A DNA stretch of 33,296 bases. Origin: Nitrospirota bacterium (GTDB lineage: Bacteria; Nitrospirota; Thermodesulfovibrionia; UBA6902). The stretch covers positions 1 to 33,296 of the forward strand of contig JACRHB010000079.1 in assembly GCA_016217725.1 (NCBI GenBank), read 5' to 3'. Made by a program: the position numbers and the translations under genes. Below the pieces are notes generated by a model. The model worked only from the letters and a program-made list of their open reading frames with translations. It was not told the origin of the DNA and did not search any database. Below, in pieces: positions 15,384 through 23,226 of the stretch (its first letter is position 1; the number at the start of each line of letters is the position of its first letter).

Positions 15384-17285
15384 ATGTGCGGAATTGCCGG
15401 CATATTTAACTTCAACGGTAAAAGCGTTCATATGAACGCCGTAAAGCACATGACCGACAAATTATATCATAGAGGTCCGGATGATGAGGGCTTTTATCTT
15501 GACGGGAGGGTGGCGCTGGGACATAGACGCCTTTCCATTATCGATTTGAGTCCCGCCGGACATCAGCCTATGTGCAATGAGGACGGCGCGATCTGGCTGA
15601 CATACAACGGGGAGATCTATAATTATCAGGAGCTGACCTCGGAGCTTAAGGCAAAGGGGCACGTCTTCAGCTCGAGGACCGACTCCGAGGTCATCATCCA
15701 TGCATACGAGGAATGGGGAGCAGGGTGTCTCGGCAAATTCAACGGCATGTGGGCCTTTGCCCTGTGGGATTCAAGGAAAAAAGAATTATTCTGCGCAAGA
15801 GACAGGTTCGGGATAAAGCCGTTTTATTATTATCTTGATAAGGGCCGTTTTGTCTTTGCCTCGGAGATAAAGTCGATCCTTACGGATGAGACGATACCGT
15901 GTAAACCCGGGGGCCGGGTAATTTTCGATTTCCTCGCATACGAAAACAATGATTACATAGATCACGCCGAGGAAACGTTCTTCGAGCGGATCAAAAGACT
16001 GAGGCCCGCACATTATATGGTTGTTAAAGACGGAGAAGCCCGCGCCTTCCGATACTGGGAGCTCAACCCTGAAAAAAGGCTTGAGCGGATCCCGGATAGG
16101 GAAGCCGCGCAGAGGTTCTATGAGCTCTTTGAGGATTCGGTCCGTTTAAGACTCCGGAGCGATGTCCCGTTGGGCACGTGTCTCAGCGGCGGGCTGGATT
16201 CCTCATCGATCGTCTGCATCGCAAACAAGCTCATCTTTAAAAACGGCGTCAATCCCGCTGCCGTCGGTGAAAGACAAAAGACCTTTTCCGCGTGTTTTGA
16301 CGACAAGGCCTGCGACGAGAGGGAATTTATTAACGCCGTAATAGAAAAGACGAACGTAGAGACAAACCGCGTTTTCCCGAGGGGAGAGGAGCTGTTTGAG
16401 CTGGCCCCGAAGTTCATAGAAGACCAGGGTGAGCCCGTGGCCGGCACCAGCCAGTGGGCCGGATGGCTGGTAATGAGACTGGTTAAAAGTTGCGGCGTGA
16501 CCGTGGTGCTTAACGGGCAGGGGGCGGATGAGATCCTGGCCGGATACGGAAGTTATTTTCTTGCGAACTTTAAGGATCTATTCGCGGGACTAAGATTTCT
16601 TCGTCTTGCCAATGAGCTCAATAAGTATTCAAGATATCACGGTTATCCCAGGCCGTGGCTGGCAATGGATCTGATGAGGCATTTCGCGCCTTTTCATCCC
16701 TTCCGCTGGAAGCGGCGTTTGACCGGCGAAAAAGAGCCTGAGGCCTTCCCGCTGTGGCTGAACAGGGATTTTATCAAGGCTCATAAATATGATATATGCG
16801 ATGAAGTCAGATATGAAGGACACATGGATCAAAGTCTGTATCATTTTCTGTGCATTGAGCGATTGCCGTCCCTTTTGCGGTATGAGGACAGAAACTCAAT
16901 GGCCTTTTCAGTAGAGGCCAGATTGCCGTTTTTGGACTACAGGCTTGTGGAGTTCTGCTTCTCGCTGCCGTCGCATCAAAAGATCAGAGACGGGGCCGGC
17001 AAGCTCGTGCTCAGAAATGCGCTCAAAGGGGTTATTCCCGAAGTAGTCCGTGAGCGCATAAAAAAGGTGGGCTTTGACACTCCTGAGGCTTTATGGTTTC
17101 GCAGCGACTGCAGGAGACAGATAGAAGATATAATCAATTCAAAAAGCTTCAGGGAAAGGGGTTATTTTGACGCACCGGCGGTCGCCGCGCATTTCCGGAG
17201 CTTTGTAAACCGCGAGCCTGTGAACCCCCGGCCGATATGGAAGTATGTAAACACCGAGCTGTGGCTGAGAAATTTTTTTGATTGA
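15384..17285 (+). CDS. Glutamine-dependent amidotransferase, asparagine-synthetase (AsnB) family
   Basis: The chosen start gives MCGIAGIF, placing the catalytic Cys at position 2 after Met removal as the class II glutaminase domain requires; the open frame extends 10 codons further upstream but that cannot be used. HRGPDDEG and GHRRLSIIDLS (glutamine pocket, about residues 32-60) and a PP-loop LSGGLDSSS (about 267-275) mark the two domains. SVEARLPFLDYR (about 514-525) is also typical. The protein is 633 aa, longer than housekeeping AsnB (about 555) and close to members in exopolysaccharide and exosortase loci. In polysaccharide clusters such enzymes (WbpS-like) amidate uronic-acid carboxyls of the glycan or its nucleotide precursor. 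The substrate is inferred from context only. Confidence 0.85.
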   Translation: MCGIAGIFNFNGKSVHMNAVKHMTDKLYHRGPDDEGFYLDGRVALGHRRLSIIDLSPAGHQPMCNEDGAIWLTYNGEIYNYQELTSELKAKGHVFSSRTDSEVIIHAYEEWGAGCLGKFNGMWAFALWDSRKKELFCARDRFGIKPFYYYLDKGRFVFASEIKSILTDETIPCKPGGRVIFDFLAYENNDYIDHAEETFFERIKRLRPAHYMVVKDGEARAFRYWELNPEKRLERIPDREAAQRFYELFEDSVRLRLRSDVPLGTCLSGGLDSSSIVCIANKLIFKNGVNPAAVGERQKTFSACFDDKACDEREFINAVIEKTNVETNRVFPRGEELFELAPKFIEDQGEPVAGTSQWAGWLVMRLVKSCGVTVVLNGQGADEILAGYGSYFLANFKDLFAGLRFLRLANELNKYSRYHGYPRPWLAMDLMRHFAPFHPFRWKRRLTGEKEPEAFPLWLNRDFIKAHKYDICDEVRYEGHMDQSLYHFLCIERLPSLLRYEDRNSMAFSVEARLPFLDYRLVEFCFSLPSHQKIRDGAGKLVLRNALKGVIPEVVRERIKKVGFDTPEALWFRSDCRRQIEDIINSKSFRERGYFDAPAVAAHFRSFVNREPVNPRPIWKYVNTELWLRNFFD

Positions 17286-17289
17286 GGGT

Positions 17290-18552
17290 ATGAGCCGTCG
17301 CAACATCGTATTGATCGCTAATGAGCCGTGGGAGCATTTTACCTGGAGGAGACGGCACCATACGGCCTGGGCCCTGGCAAAGGATAACAAGGTGTTGTTT
17401 GTGGAGCCGCCGGCTTCGGTCAGCTCTCACTTAAGGGACGGGAATCTCAGTTGGAGGCAATTGCGCAATCTGGGCCGGTTGAAGCATCAGGGGAGGGGGC
17501 TTTATTCATTTTCCCCTTTTAAGCTTTTGCCCTTATCGCTTCCTTTTTCCGAACGCCTTGATCTTGACGCCTTGAACAAGAAGCTGATCTTTTCTCAATT
17601 GAAGCGTTATGCGCGGCGCCTGGAGATGGAAAGACCCGTGCTGTGGGTATTTTTCTCGGACCGGCAATATGAATATTACGGTCTGCTCGACGAAGTCTTT
17701 ACAGTCGGCGATATATACGATAAGTTCACGGCCCCTACGTGGGAAGGGATGCCGTCGGAATCCGTTGAGCGCCTCAGGCAAAAACAGGAGACGCTCCTCA
17801 GAAGGGCGGACGTTGTTTTTACGGTGTCGCAAGCGCTGTTTGATGAGCTGAGCGAAATGCACCGGAACGTTTATCTTGTGCCGAACGGAGTCGATTATGA
17901 AAGCTTCGAGAATTGCGACCTGTCGAGCCTTACCCCGGCCCTCCATTCAAGACTCAAAAAACCCGTTATAGGTTTTTTAGGCATGATGCATTACATAGTG
18001 GATTTTGAGCTCCTGGACCATATTGCGGAGAGGCGCCCCGAATGGACCTTGCTCTTGATGGGAAAGGACAATATTCATTGTGCTGCCGACCGTAAGGTCT
18101 TTAATAGGTTGAAAGCCAGAAAGAACGTGGTATGGCGCGGGGAGCTCGGCAGAAAGAACATTCCCGCTTTCCTCAAGCTCGTCGACGTCTGCATTATCCC
18201 GAAGAAAAGACTTGAGCTGAACCGTTATGCGAATTTCCTGAAGGTCTGGGAATACCTTGCGGCAGGCAAGCCGATAGTGTCGGTAGATGTTGGAACGCCT
18301 TTTGAATACCCGGAGCTCATCAGGGTTGCGGCCTCGAAAGAAGCTTTTCTCGAAAATATAGAGAAGGCTTTGGAAGAAGACCGCGGAGAAGGGCTGAGCG
18401 AGCGCAGAAGGAATATCGCAAAGGACAATTCATGGCGCAGCAGGGTGAAGCTGATGCTGGGGATCATCGACGGTGAAATGCAGACGCTGCCGGGAGATCG
18501 TGAAGCGAATAAGGATGAGCCTCTTGCAAAAGTCCAACCAATGTCACCCTGA
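17290..18552 (+). CDS. Glycosyltransferase (GT4-like), paralogue 1 of a three-member set
   Basis: This is a protein of about 420 aa. The N terminus, NIVLIANEPWEHFTWRRRHH, and the mid-section VLWVFFSDRQYEYYGLLDE, GDIYDKF, VVFTVSQALFDELS and VYLVPNGVDYESF match the pattern of the genes at 24476 and 27307. The donor-domain motif is NFLKVWEYLAAGKPIVSVDVG (read about residues 312-332). It likely adds one residue of the repeat unit. An upstream in-frame TTG (17278) is less likely than the ATG at 17290. The C terminus is unusual: the last 11 or so codons (EPLAKVQPMSP) and the TGA are read through the outer and inner arms of repeat family A, so the tail is probably not native. Confidence 0.8.
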   Translation: MSRRNIVLIANEPWEHFTWRRRHHTAWALAKDNKVLFVEPPASVSSHLRDGNLSWRQLRNLGRLKHQGRGLYSFSPFKLLPLSLPFSERLDLDALNKKLIFSQLKRYARRLEMERPVLWVFFSDRQYEYYGLLDEVFTVGDIYDKFTAPTWEGMPSESVERLRQKQETLLRRADVVFTVSQALFDELSEMHRNVYLVPNGVDYESFENCDLSSLTPALHSRLKKPVIGFLGMMHYIVDFELLDHIAERRPEWTLLLMGKDNIHCAADRKVFNRLKARKNVVWRGELGRKNIPAFLKLVDVCIIPKKRLELNRYANFLKVWEYLAAGKPIVSVDVGTPFEYPELIRVAASKEAFLENIEKALEEDRGEGLSERRRNIAKDNSWRSRVKLMLGIIDGEMQTLPGDREANKDEPLAKVQPMSP

Positions 18553-18650
18553 GCGAAGCGAAGGGTCTCATAACATACTGATAAATAAAGATTCTTCACT
18601 TCGTTCAGAATGACATAATCAACAATTTGCAGACTTTTGCAAGAGGCTCA
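18516..18650. repeat. Two-tier palindromic repeat, family A, copy 2
   Basis: The outer arms tgagcctcttgcaaaagtc (18516-18534) and gacttttgcaagaggctca (18632-18650) are perfectly complementary over 19 bp. Inside is the family-A hairpin, tgtcaccctgagcgaagcga... (18542-18569) with ...cttcgttcagaatgaca (18589-18615). The left arm is within the end of the upstream glycosyltransferase gene. The right arm contains gcaagagg, which serves as the ribosome-binding site of the downstream deacetylase (ATG at 18652). Confidence 0.85.
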
Positions 18651-18651
18651 G

Positions 18652-19653
18652 ATGAAAAGCTTTATCAGGCATATCATTCTTGATACGCAGGCCGTGCGCA
18701 TCCCCCTGAGATTTAAGAAGGGGATACTCTCAATACTCTGTTTCCACGGTGTGACAACGCATGGGCGTTTCTGCAAGACCGCCAATTTTGAGGGGCGTCA
18801 CGTGCATAAAGACGCCTTTAAGGATCTCCTGGAATATCTGTTGAAGCGCTTCAACCCGATCACACTTGAACAACTAACGGACTATTATTACGCGGGAAAG
18901 ACCTTGCCTGAAAATCCCCTCTTTATAACCTTTGATGACGGGTTTGCAAACAATTATCATCACGCCTTTCCAGTGCTGAAAAGCCTTAATTGTCCGGCGG
19001 TCATTTTCCTCTCCACGGGTTACATCGAAAATAGAACGGGCTTTTGGGTGGAGCGGCTGGAGTATTCTATTCACAATACAAAATTTGAAAGACTGAGGAC
19101 GTCGCTCTTGGATCACGACCTGGACCTTCCGCTCAACTCAAATGAAGAAAAAGAGACCGCTTACAGGACCATACTGAGGTTTTTGAAGGGCGGGTCCCGC
19201 CTTTCCGCGATAGAGGAGGCGGTCCGGCTTATCTGTGACCGTCTGGGCTTCCCCGCCCTAAGCCGCATAGATGGAAATGAAGATTACCGCTTTCTTACGT
19301 GGGATGAGGTAAAAGAGATGTCCGCGCACGGGATCAGCTTCGGGGCGCATACGGTCCATCACGTCAATCTGACCTTTGAAGACCTTGAAAAGGCGCGGTG
19401 GGAGACGCAGGCCTCAAAGCATGAGCTCGAAAGCCGTTTGGGCCGGGAATGCATCGCCTTCTGTTATCCTTACGGCCGCTCCGGCTATAATGACAAAATG
19501 GAAGCCCTACTTAAAGAGTCCGGCTTCAAGCTCGGTTTTCAGCTCGGCGGGAAATTGAATGACAGGGATACAAACCCCATGCTCCTGAACAGGATACCCG
19601 TCGGATGGGGCTCGCGGAAAGAAGACCTCTTCTGGCACATCTTAAGAAGCTGA
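18652..19653 (+). CDS. Polysaccharide deacetylase, NodB/CE4 family
   Basis: This is a 333-aa metal-dependent deacetylase. Motif 1 is TFDDG with the catalytic base and metal Asp at D95/D96. Motif 2 is H233-T-V-H-H237, the HxxxH metal site. A later CYPYGRSGYND (about 267-277) fits motif 3. These suffice for an active enzyme that removes N- or O-acetyl groups from a hexosamine residue. There is no clear signal peptide, so it may act on the cytoplasmic lipid-linked intermediate. A TTG 15 bp upstream is in frame, but the ATG has an agagg ribosome-binding site 5 nt before it. That site lies in the right arm of repeat copy 2. Confidence 0.88.
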   Translation: MKSFIRHIILDTQAVRIPLRFKKGILSILCFHGVTTHGRFCKTANFEGRHVHKDAFKDLLEYLLKRFNPITLEQLTDYYYAGKTLPENPLFITFDDGFANNYHHAFPVLKSLNCPAVIFLSTGYIENRTGFWVERLEYSIHNTKFERLRTSLLDHDLDLPLNSNEEKETAYRTILRFLKGGSRLSAIEEAVRLICDRLGFPALSRIDGNEDYRFLTWDEVKEMSAHGISFGAHTVHHVNLTFEDLEKARWETQASKHELESRLGRECIAFCYPYGRSGYNDKMEALLKESGFKLGFQLGGKLNDRDTNPMLLNRIPVGWGSRKEDLFWHILRS

Positions 19654-19665
19654 AAGGATCGCATA

Positions 19666-21066
19666 ATGCGCAAATTGGAGCGTCTCAAATATTACACCTA
19701 TCTGGTCAACCCGTTCATTCAAAAGAAATATCGTATCTGCAGGTCCTTTGCAAGAGACGCTCACGAATATTATGACTTTCTCGAAGGTTCCCAGTGGTGG
19801 ACGGCGGACAAGCTGAAGGAGTATCAGGACGAAAAGCTGAGAAAGCTCATCAACCACGCCTATATGAACGTGCCTTATTACAGAAAAATTTTCAGTCAGT
19901 ATGGAATCAAGCCGGAAGATATCAGGGTCTCCGAGGACCTTGTCAGGCTTCCGATCCTTACAAAGGATATCATAAGAAGGAATTTCCCGGACGGGATAGT
20001 GACGGGAAACGATGCAGATAAAAAAGACGGGGTATGGACTACCGGCGGCTCAACGGGAGAGCCTCTTAAGTTATATCCTGACATGAGAGCAAACAATCTT
20101 GTCTGGGCTTCTTTTTTCAGATTTTACCGGTGGCATGGCTACGAATGGGGGGACAGGGTCGCGATATTTTTCAGGCCGTTTTCCATTACGGATAAGCGCC
20201 CTTTACTCCACCGGTATCTGGACAGATTACAAAAGGGTCTTGTTCCTAATGTGAAGTATTATGACGGCTCCCGCCTGAAGGACGGCGACCTGGCCTTCGT
20301 TGTCGAGGACCTCATAAAGAGCAACATGCGGATCTTGAGAGGTTATCCCAGCACTCTTGCACGCCTGGCGGAATATTGCAGAGACAACGGTGTTTCTCTC
20401 AGGCCGAAATTCGTAGCGACTACGGGCGAGATCCTCTATGCACGGCAGAGGGATCTGCTGAGGAAAGTGTTTCTCTGTAACGTATACGACCACTACGGCT
20501 GCGCGGAGATTATGGGGGTAGCCTTTGAATGCGGCAGCGGCAGCGGGCTGCATCTCACCTCCGAGCACTGCGTTGTCGAGGTGGTTGATAAAGATGGAAA
20601 CATCCTTCCGCCGGACGATAAGGGGCTTTTGCTCATAACGGACCTTGACAATTACCGGATGCCCTTTATCAGATACATGGCCGGGGATGAAGGAAGCATA
20701 AAGAAGGAGCCTTGCGGCTGCGGTAGAAATCTTCCTTTACTGGATAATGTTATCGGCAGGGAGTGCGACATGATAAAAGGACTTAACGGGCGGATTGCAC
20801 ACGGTTTATTTTTCGTCACGCTGATGCAGGATGCACAATGGTTTGAGAGGTTTGCCGTTAAGGATTTTGAAGTGGTCCAGAGTGAACGGGACCATATAGG
20901 GATAACAATTGTATCCGAAGGCGAACCGGGTGACGACGACAAGAACAAGCTTATAACCCTCTGTCAGGAACATTTCGGCCGGATGAGGATAAGCCTGAAA
21001 TTTTGCGAAGAAATCCTCCGCACGCCGTCGGGCAAGAGAAGATATACCAGGTCGGAGATCGGCTGA
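19666..21066 (+). CDS. Adenylate-forming enzyme, phenylacetate-CoA ligase / CapK-like
   Basis: This 466-aa member of the PaaK-like branch of the ANL superfamily has the P-loop-like TTGGSTGEPLKLY (about residues 125-137). Other family motifs are YGCAEIMGVAFEC (about 275-287) and ITDLDNYRMPFIRYMAGDEG (about 325-344). KEPCGCGRNLPLLDNVIGR follows. PaaK proper activates phenylacetate, but homologues in capsule loci (CapK) have no settled substrate. Here it would activate a carboxylic acid for transfer to a sugar amine or hydroxyl, which could be one freed by the deacetylase just upstream. The ribosome-binding site aaagga lies 8 nt before the ATG. The substrate is unknown. Confidence 0.8.
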   Translation: MRKLERLKYYTYLVNPFIQKKYRICRSFARDAHEYYDFLEGSQWWTADKLKEYQDEKLRKLINHAYMNVPYYRKIFSQYGIKPEDIRVSEDLVRLPILTKDIIRRNFPDGIVTGNDADKKDGVWTTGGSTGEPLKLYPDMRANNLVWASFFRFYRWHGYEWGDRVAIFFRPFSITDKRPLLHRYLDRLQKGLVPNVKYYDGSRLKDGDLAFVVEDLIKSNMRILRGYPSTLARLAEYCRDNGVSLRPKFVATTGEILYARQRDLLRKVFLCNVYDHYGCAEIMGVAFECGSGSGLHLTSEHCVVEVVDKDGNILPPDDKGLLLITDLDNYRMPFIRYMAGDEGSIKKEPCGCGRNLPLLDNVIGRECDMIKGLNGRIAHGLFFVTLMQDAQWFERFAVKDFEVVQSERDHIGITIVSEGEPGDDDKNKLITLCQEHFGRMRISLKFCEEILRTPSGKRRYTRSEIG

Positions 21067-21069
21067 CAA

Positions 21070-22215
21070 ATGGCTCACGGGACAAAAGAAAGGATAAACG
21101 TCCTGCATATCATTGAGGCGTTGCCGTACGGCGGCGCGGAGAATCTTCTCCTGACCCTGGCAAGGAATATCGACAGGGACAGGTTTAATCTCCTCTTCTG
21201 CTGTTTGAGAAGCGGAGGCCCTATTGCGGACCAACTGAAAGAAGAAGGGTTTAAAGTGGTCTGTCTGAAAAACTACAGGATGCGGTTTTTCTATAAAAAG
21301 GTCAGGGACCTTATCAGGCTGATAAATGAGGAAGGCGTTGACGTTATCCAAACGCATTTAATAGAGGCTAACTTCTTGGGCCGTGTCAGCGCGTATCTTT
21401 CCAACGGCGCCGCTGTGTGTAAAACGGAGCATGCCTTTTTGCCCTTCTTATTTAAAGATTGCCGGATTAAACAAAAACTGTATCTGGCTGCGGACAGATT
21501 ATTGGACAGACTTTCCGACCGTATCATATACGTATCCGAATCCCAGAGAAACATTGTCAGAAAAGGGAAACATGATCCCGCCAGACACGTTGTCATTCAT
21601 AACGCAGTTGATGAAAAGAGATTTTCAGATCACAAACCGGTAAAAGAGGCGAGGGGCCTTTTGGGTTTTACCGATAAGGATATCGTTATCGGCACGGTTG
21701 CCAGACCGGTGCCGCATAAGGGACTTATCTATCTTATTAAAGCGGTTGAGGAGGCAAAAAAGAAACACGGAGACCTCAAGCTGCTCGTCATAGGGAGCGG
21801 ACCCGAAGAAGCCGGATTAAAAAAAGCGTCAAGGCCGTTGGGAAAGGACGTGTTGTTTTTGGCCCACAGGCCGGACGTTCCAGAATTAATGAAATCCATG
21901 GATATATACGTTCAACCGTCTTTTTGGGAGACATTCGGGATAACCATTGCAGAGGCGATGTTCTCCGGACTGCCTGTAATTGCCACCGACGTCGGAGGCA
22001 TACCCGAAGTAGTAGTGAGCGGAGAGACTGGAATTCTGGTGCCGGCTGAAGATTCAAAGGCCCTGACAAACGCCCTGTTTAAGCTGCTCGAGAACCCGGC
22101 GCTGGCAAAGAGCATGGGTGAGAGGGGAAGGGAAACAGCCGTCTCGAGATTTACGGGGAAGCGATACGCGGAAGAGATGGAAAGGCTTTATATCTCGCTT
22201 ATGGAGAAGCGATAG
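21070..22215 (+). CDS. Family 4 (GT-B) glycosyltransferase
   Basis: This 381-aa enzyme has NVLHIIEALPYGGAENLLLTL (about residues 10-30), whose GGAE loop is a GT4 hallmark. DVIQTHLIEANFLGR marks the end of the acceptor domain. VARPVPHKGLIYLIKAVEEA opens the donor domain, and there is a full EX7E motif in FWETFGITIAEAMFSGLPVI (about 281-300). DVGGIPEVVVSGETGILV follows. It is 3 bp after the PaaK-like gene, so probably co-translated with it. It is the last gene before family-A repeat copy 3. Confidence 0.87.
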   Translation: MAHGTKERINVLHIIEALPYGGAENLLLTLARNIDRDRFNLLFCCLRSGGPIADQLKEEGFKVVCLKNYRMRFFYKKVRDLIRLINEEGVDVIQTHLIEANFLGRVSAYLSNGAAVCKTEHAFLPFLFKDCRIKQKLYLAADRLLDRLSDRIIYVSESQRNIVRKGKHDPARHVVIHNAVDEKRFSDHKPVKEARGLLGFTDKDIVIGTVARPVPHKGLIYLIKAVEEAKKKHGDLKLLVIGSGPEEAGLKKASRPLGKDVLFLAHRPDVPELMKSMDIYVQPSFWETFGITIAEAMFSGLPVIATDVGGIPEVVVSGETGILVPAEDSKALTNALFKLLENPALAKSMGERGRETAVSRFTGKRYAEEMERLYISLMEKR

Positions 22216-22230
22216 CAAAATATCAGTTTA

Positions 22231-22370
22231 TTAAGAGCCTGTTGCACAAATACTCAATTTGTCATCCTGAGCGGAGCGAAGGATCTATTACCTCGCAGTA
22301 TTATGAGATTCTTCACTTCGTTCAGAATGACACAAAGCAATATTTTCAGGTTTGCGCAACAGGCTCTTAA
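22231..22370. repeat. Two-tier palindromic repeat, family A, copy 3
   Basis: The outer arms ttaagagcctgttgcacaaa (22231-22250) and tttgcgcaacaggctcttaa (22351-22370) are complementary at 19 of 20 positions, the exception being a G-U-compatible change. The inner family-A hairpin, tgtcatcctgagcggagcga... (22260-22286) with ...cttcgttcagaatgaca (22305-22332), is nested inside. The outer arms are related to those of copy 2 (gagcctcttgca / gagcctgttgca). It ends 9 bp before the next ATG. Confidence 0.85.
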
Positions 22371-22379
22371 GCAGGAAAA

Positions 22380-23222
22380 ATGATCTGTAAAATTTGTCGA
22401 TATATAGAGATATTCTTTCTGAATCCAGATGTTTTTTTCAAAAAAGCCATTTGGCTCATTTTAAAAAGAGTCACTCCATTACGCAAGGGTGTTGTTCAGG
22501 CTCAAATAGGCGGATACCGCCTTGATACAATTCCCTCCAGGAATTATTGGTGGAAATCAATGTACTATGGATACTGTGATGTTGAAATCCATTATAACAT
22601 CAAGAAATACTTAACCTCAGGAGGAATTTTTATTGATGCAGGAGCAGGCGTAGGCTATTTTTCAGCGATAGCATCCGAACTTGTCGGCATTTCAGGGCAG
22701 GTCCATTCTTTTGAACCGTTTTTACTGAATATTGAAGGGATTCAAAGAATGATAAAAAGCAATCCGAATTCCAATATTGTTTTGAATGGTTACGCCTTAG
22801 GTGTTGAGGACAGCATTCAAAATTATTATCTTAATAAAAACGTCAAGGGATTGAAGGCCTCGATGCATAAAAACTTTATTGAAAAGGTTGATGAAATATT
22901 TAAAGTCAAAACACAAAGGTTAGATACATATTTAAAAGAAAAAAATATAAGTAAGGTATCGTTGATCAAGATTGACGTAGAGGGATATGAATATAATGTA
23001 CTGAGAGGACTTGCCGGTTTCTTCGAAGGAACAACGTGCAGGCCGCCTATAATTTGTGAAATCAGTTTTCCTACTTTTGGCTTTTCACTCAGCGAATTAT
23101 ATGATTATATGAACGATTACGGATACCGGGCGTTTAATATATTCAACACCAGGAATAAGATTGATATACGATTGCTTTCTGAAATGACCGATGTGGTTTT
23201 CCTGCCGACAAACACGGAATAA
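22380..23222 (+). CDS. FkbM-family SAM-dependent methyltransferase
   Basis: This 280-aa protein has motif I as GIFIDAGAGVGYFSAIASE (about residues 81-99). The acidic HSFEPF follows at about 112-117. The FkbM hallmark LIKIDVEGYEYNVLRGL (about 198-214) contains the DVEG loop. Such enzymes O-methylate sugars in surface glycans. The coding sequence is noticeably A/T-richer than its neighbours (Lys AAA, Asn AAT and Ile ATT/ATA are frequent). The gene begins directly after a family-A repeat, so it may have been acquired separately. The ribosome-binding site is caggaa just before the ATG. Confidence 0.87.
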   Translation: MICKICRYIEIFFLNPDVFFKKAIWLILKRVTPLRKGVVQAQIGGYRLDTIPSRNYWWKSMYYGYCDVEIHYNIKKYLTSGGIFIDAGAGVGYFSAIASELVGISGQVHSFEPFLLNIEGIQRMIKSNPNSNIVLNGYALGVEDSIQNYYLNKNVKGLKASMHKNFIEKVDEIFKVKTQRLDTYLKEKNISKVSLIKIDVEGYEYNVLRGLAGFFEGTTCRPPIICEISFPTFGFSLSELYDYMNDYGYRAFNIFNTRNKIDIRLLSEMTDVVFLPTNTE

Positions 23223-23226
23223 GGTC

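Noticed and set aside
11663-22370. A CRISPR array formed by the repeated hairpins
   Set aside because: The repeats are kilobases apart, imperfect and palindromic, without regular spacers or cas genes.
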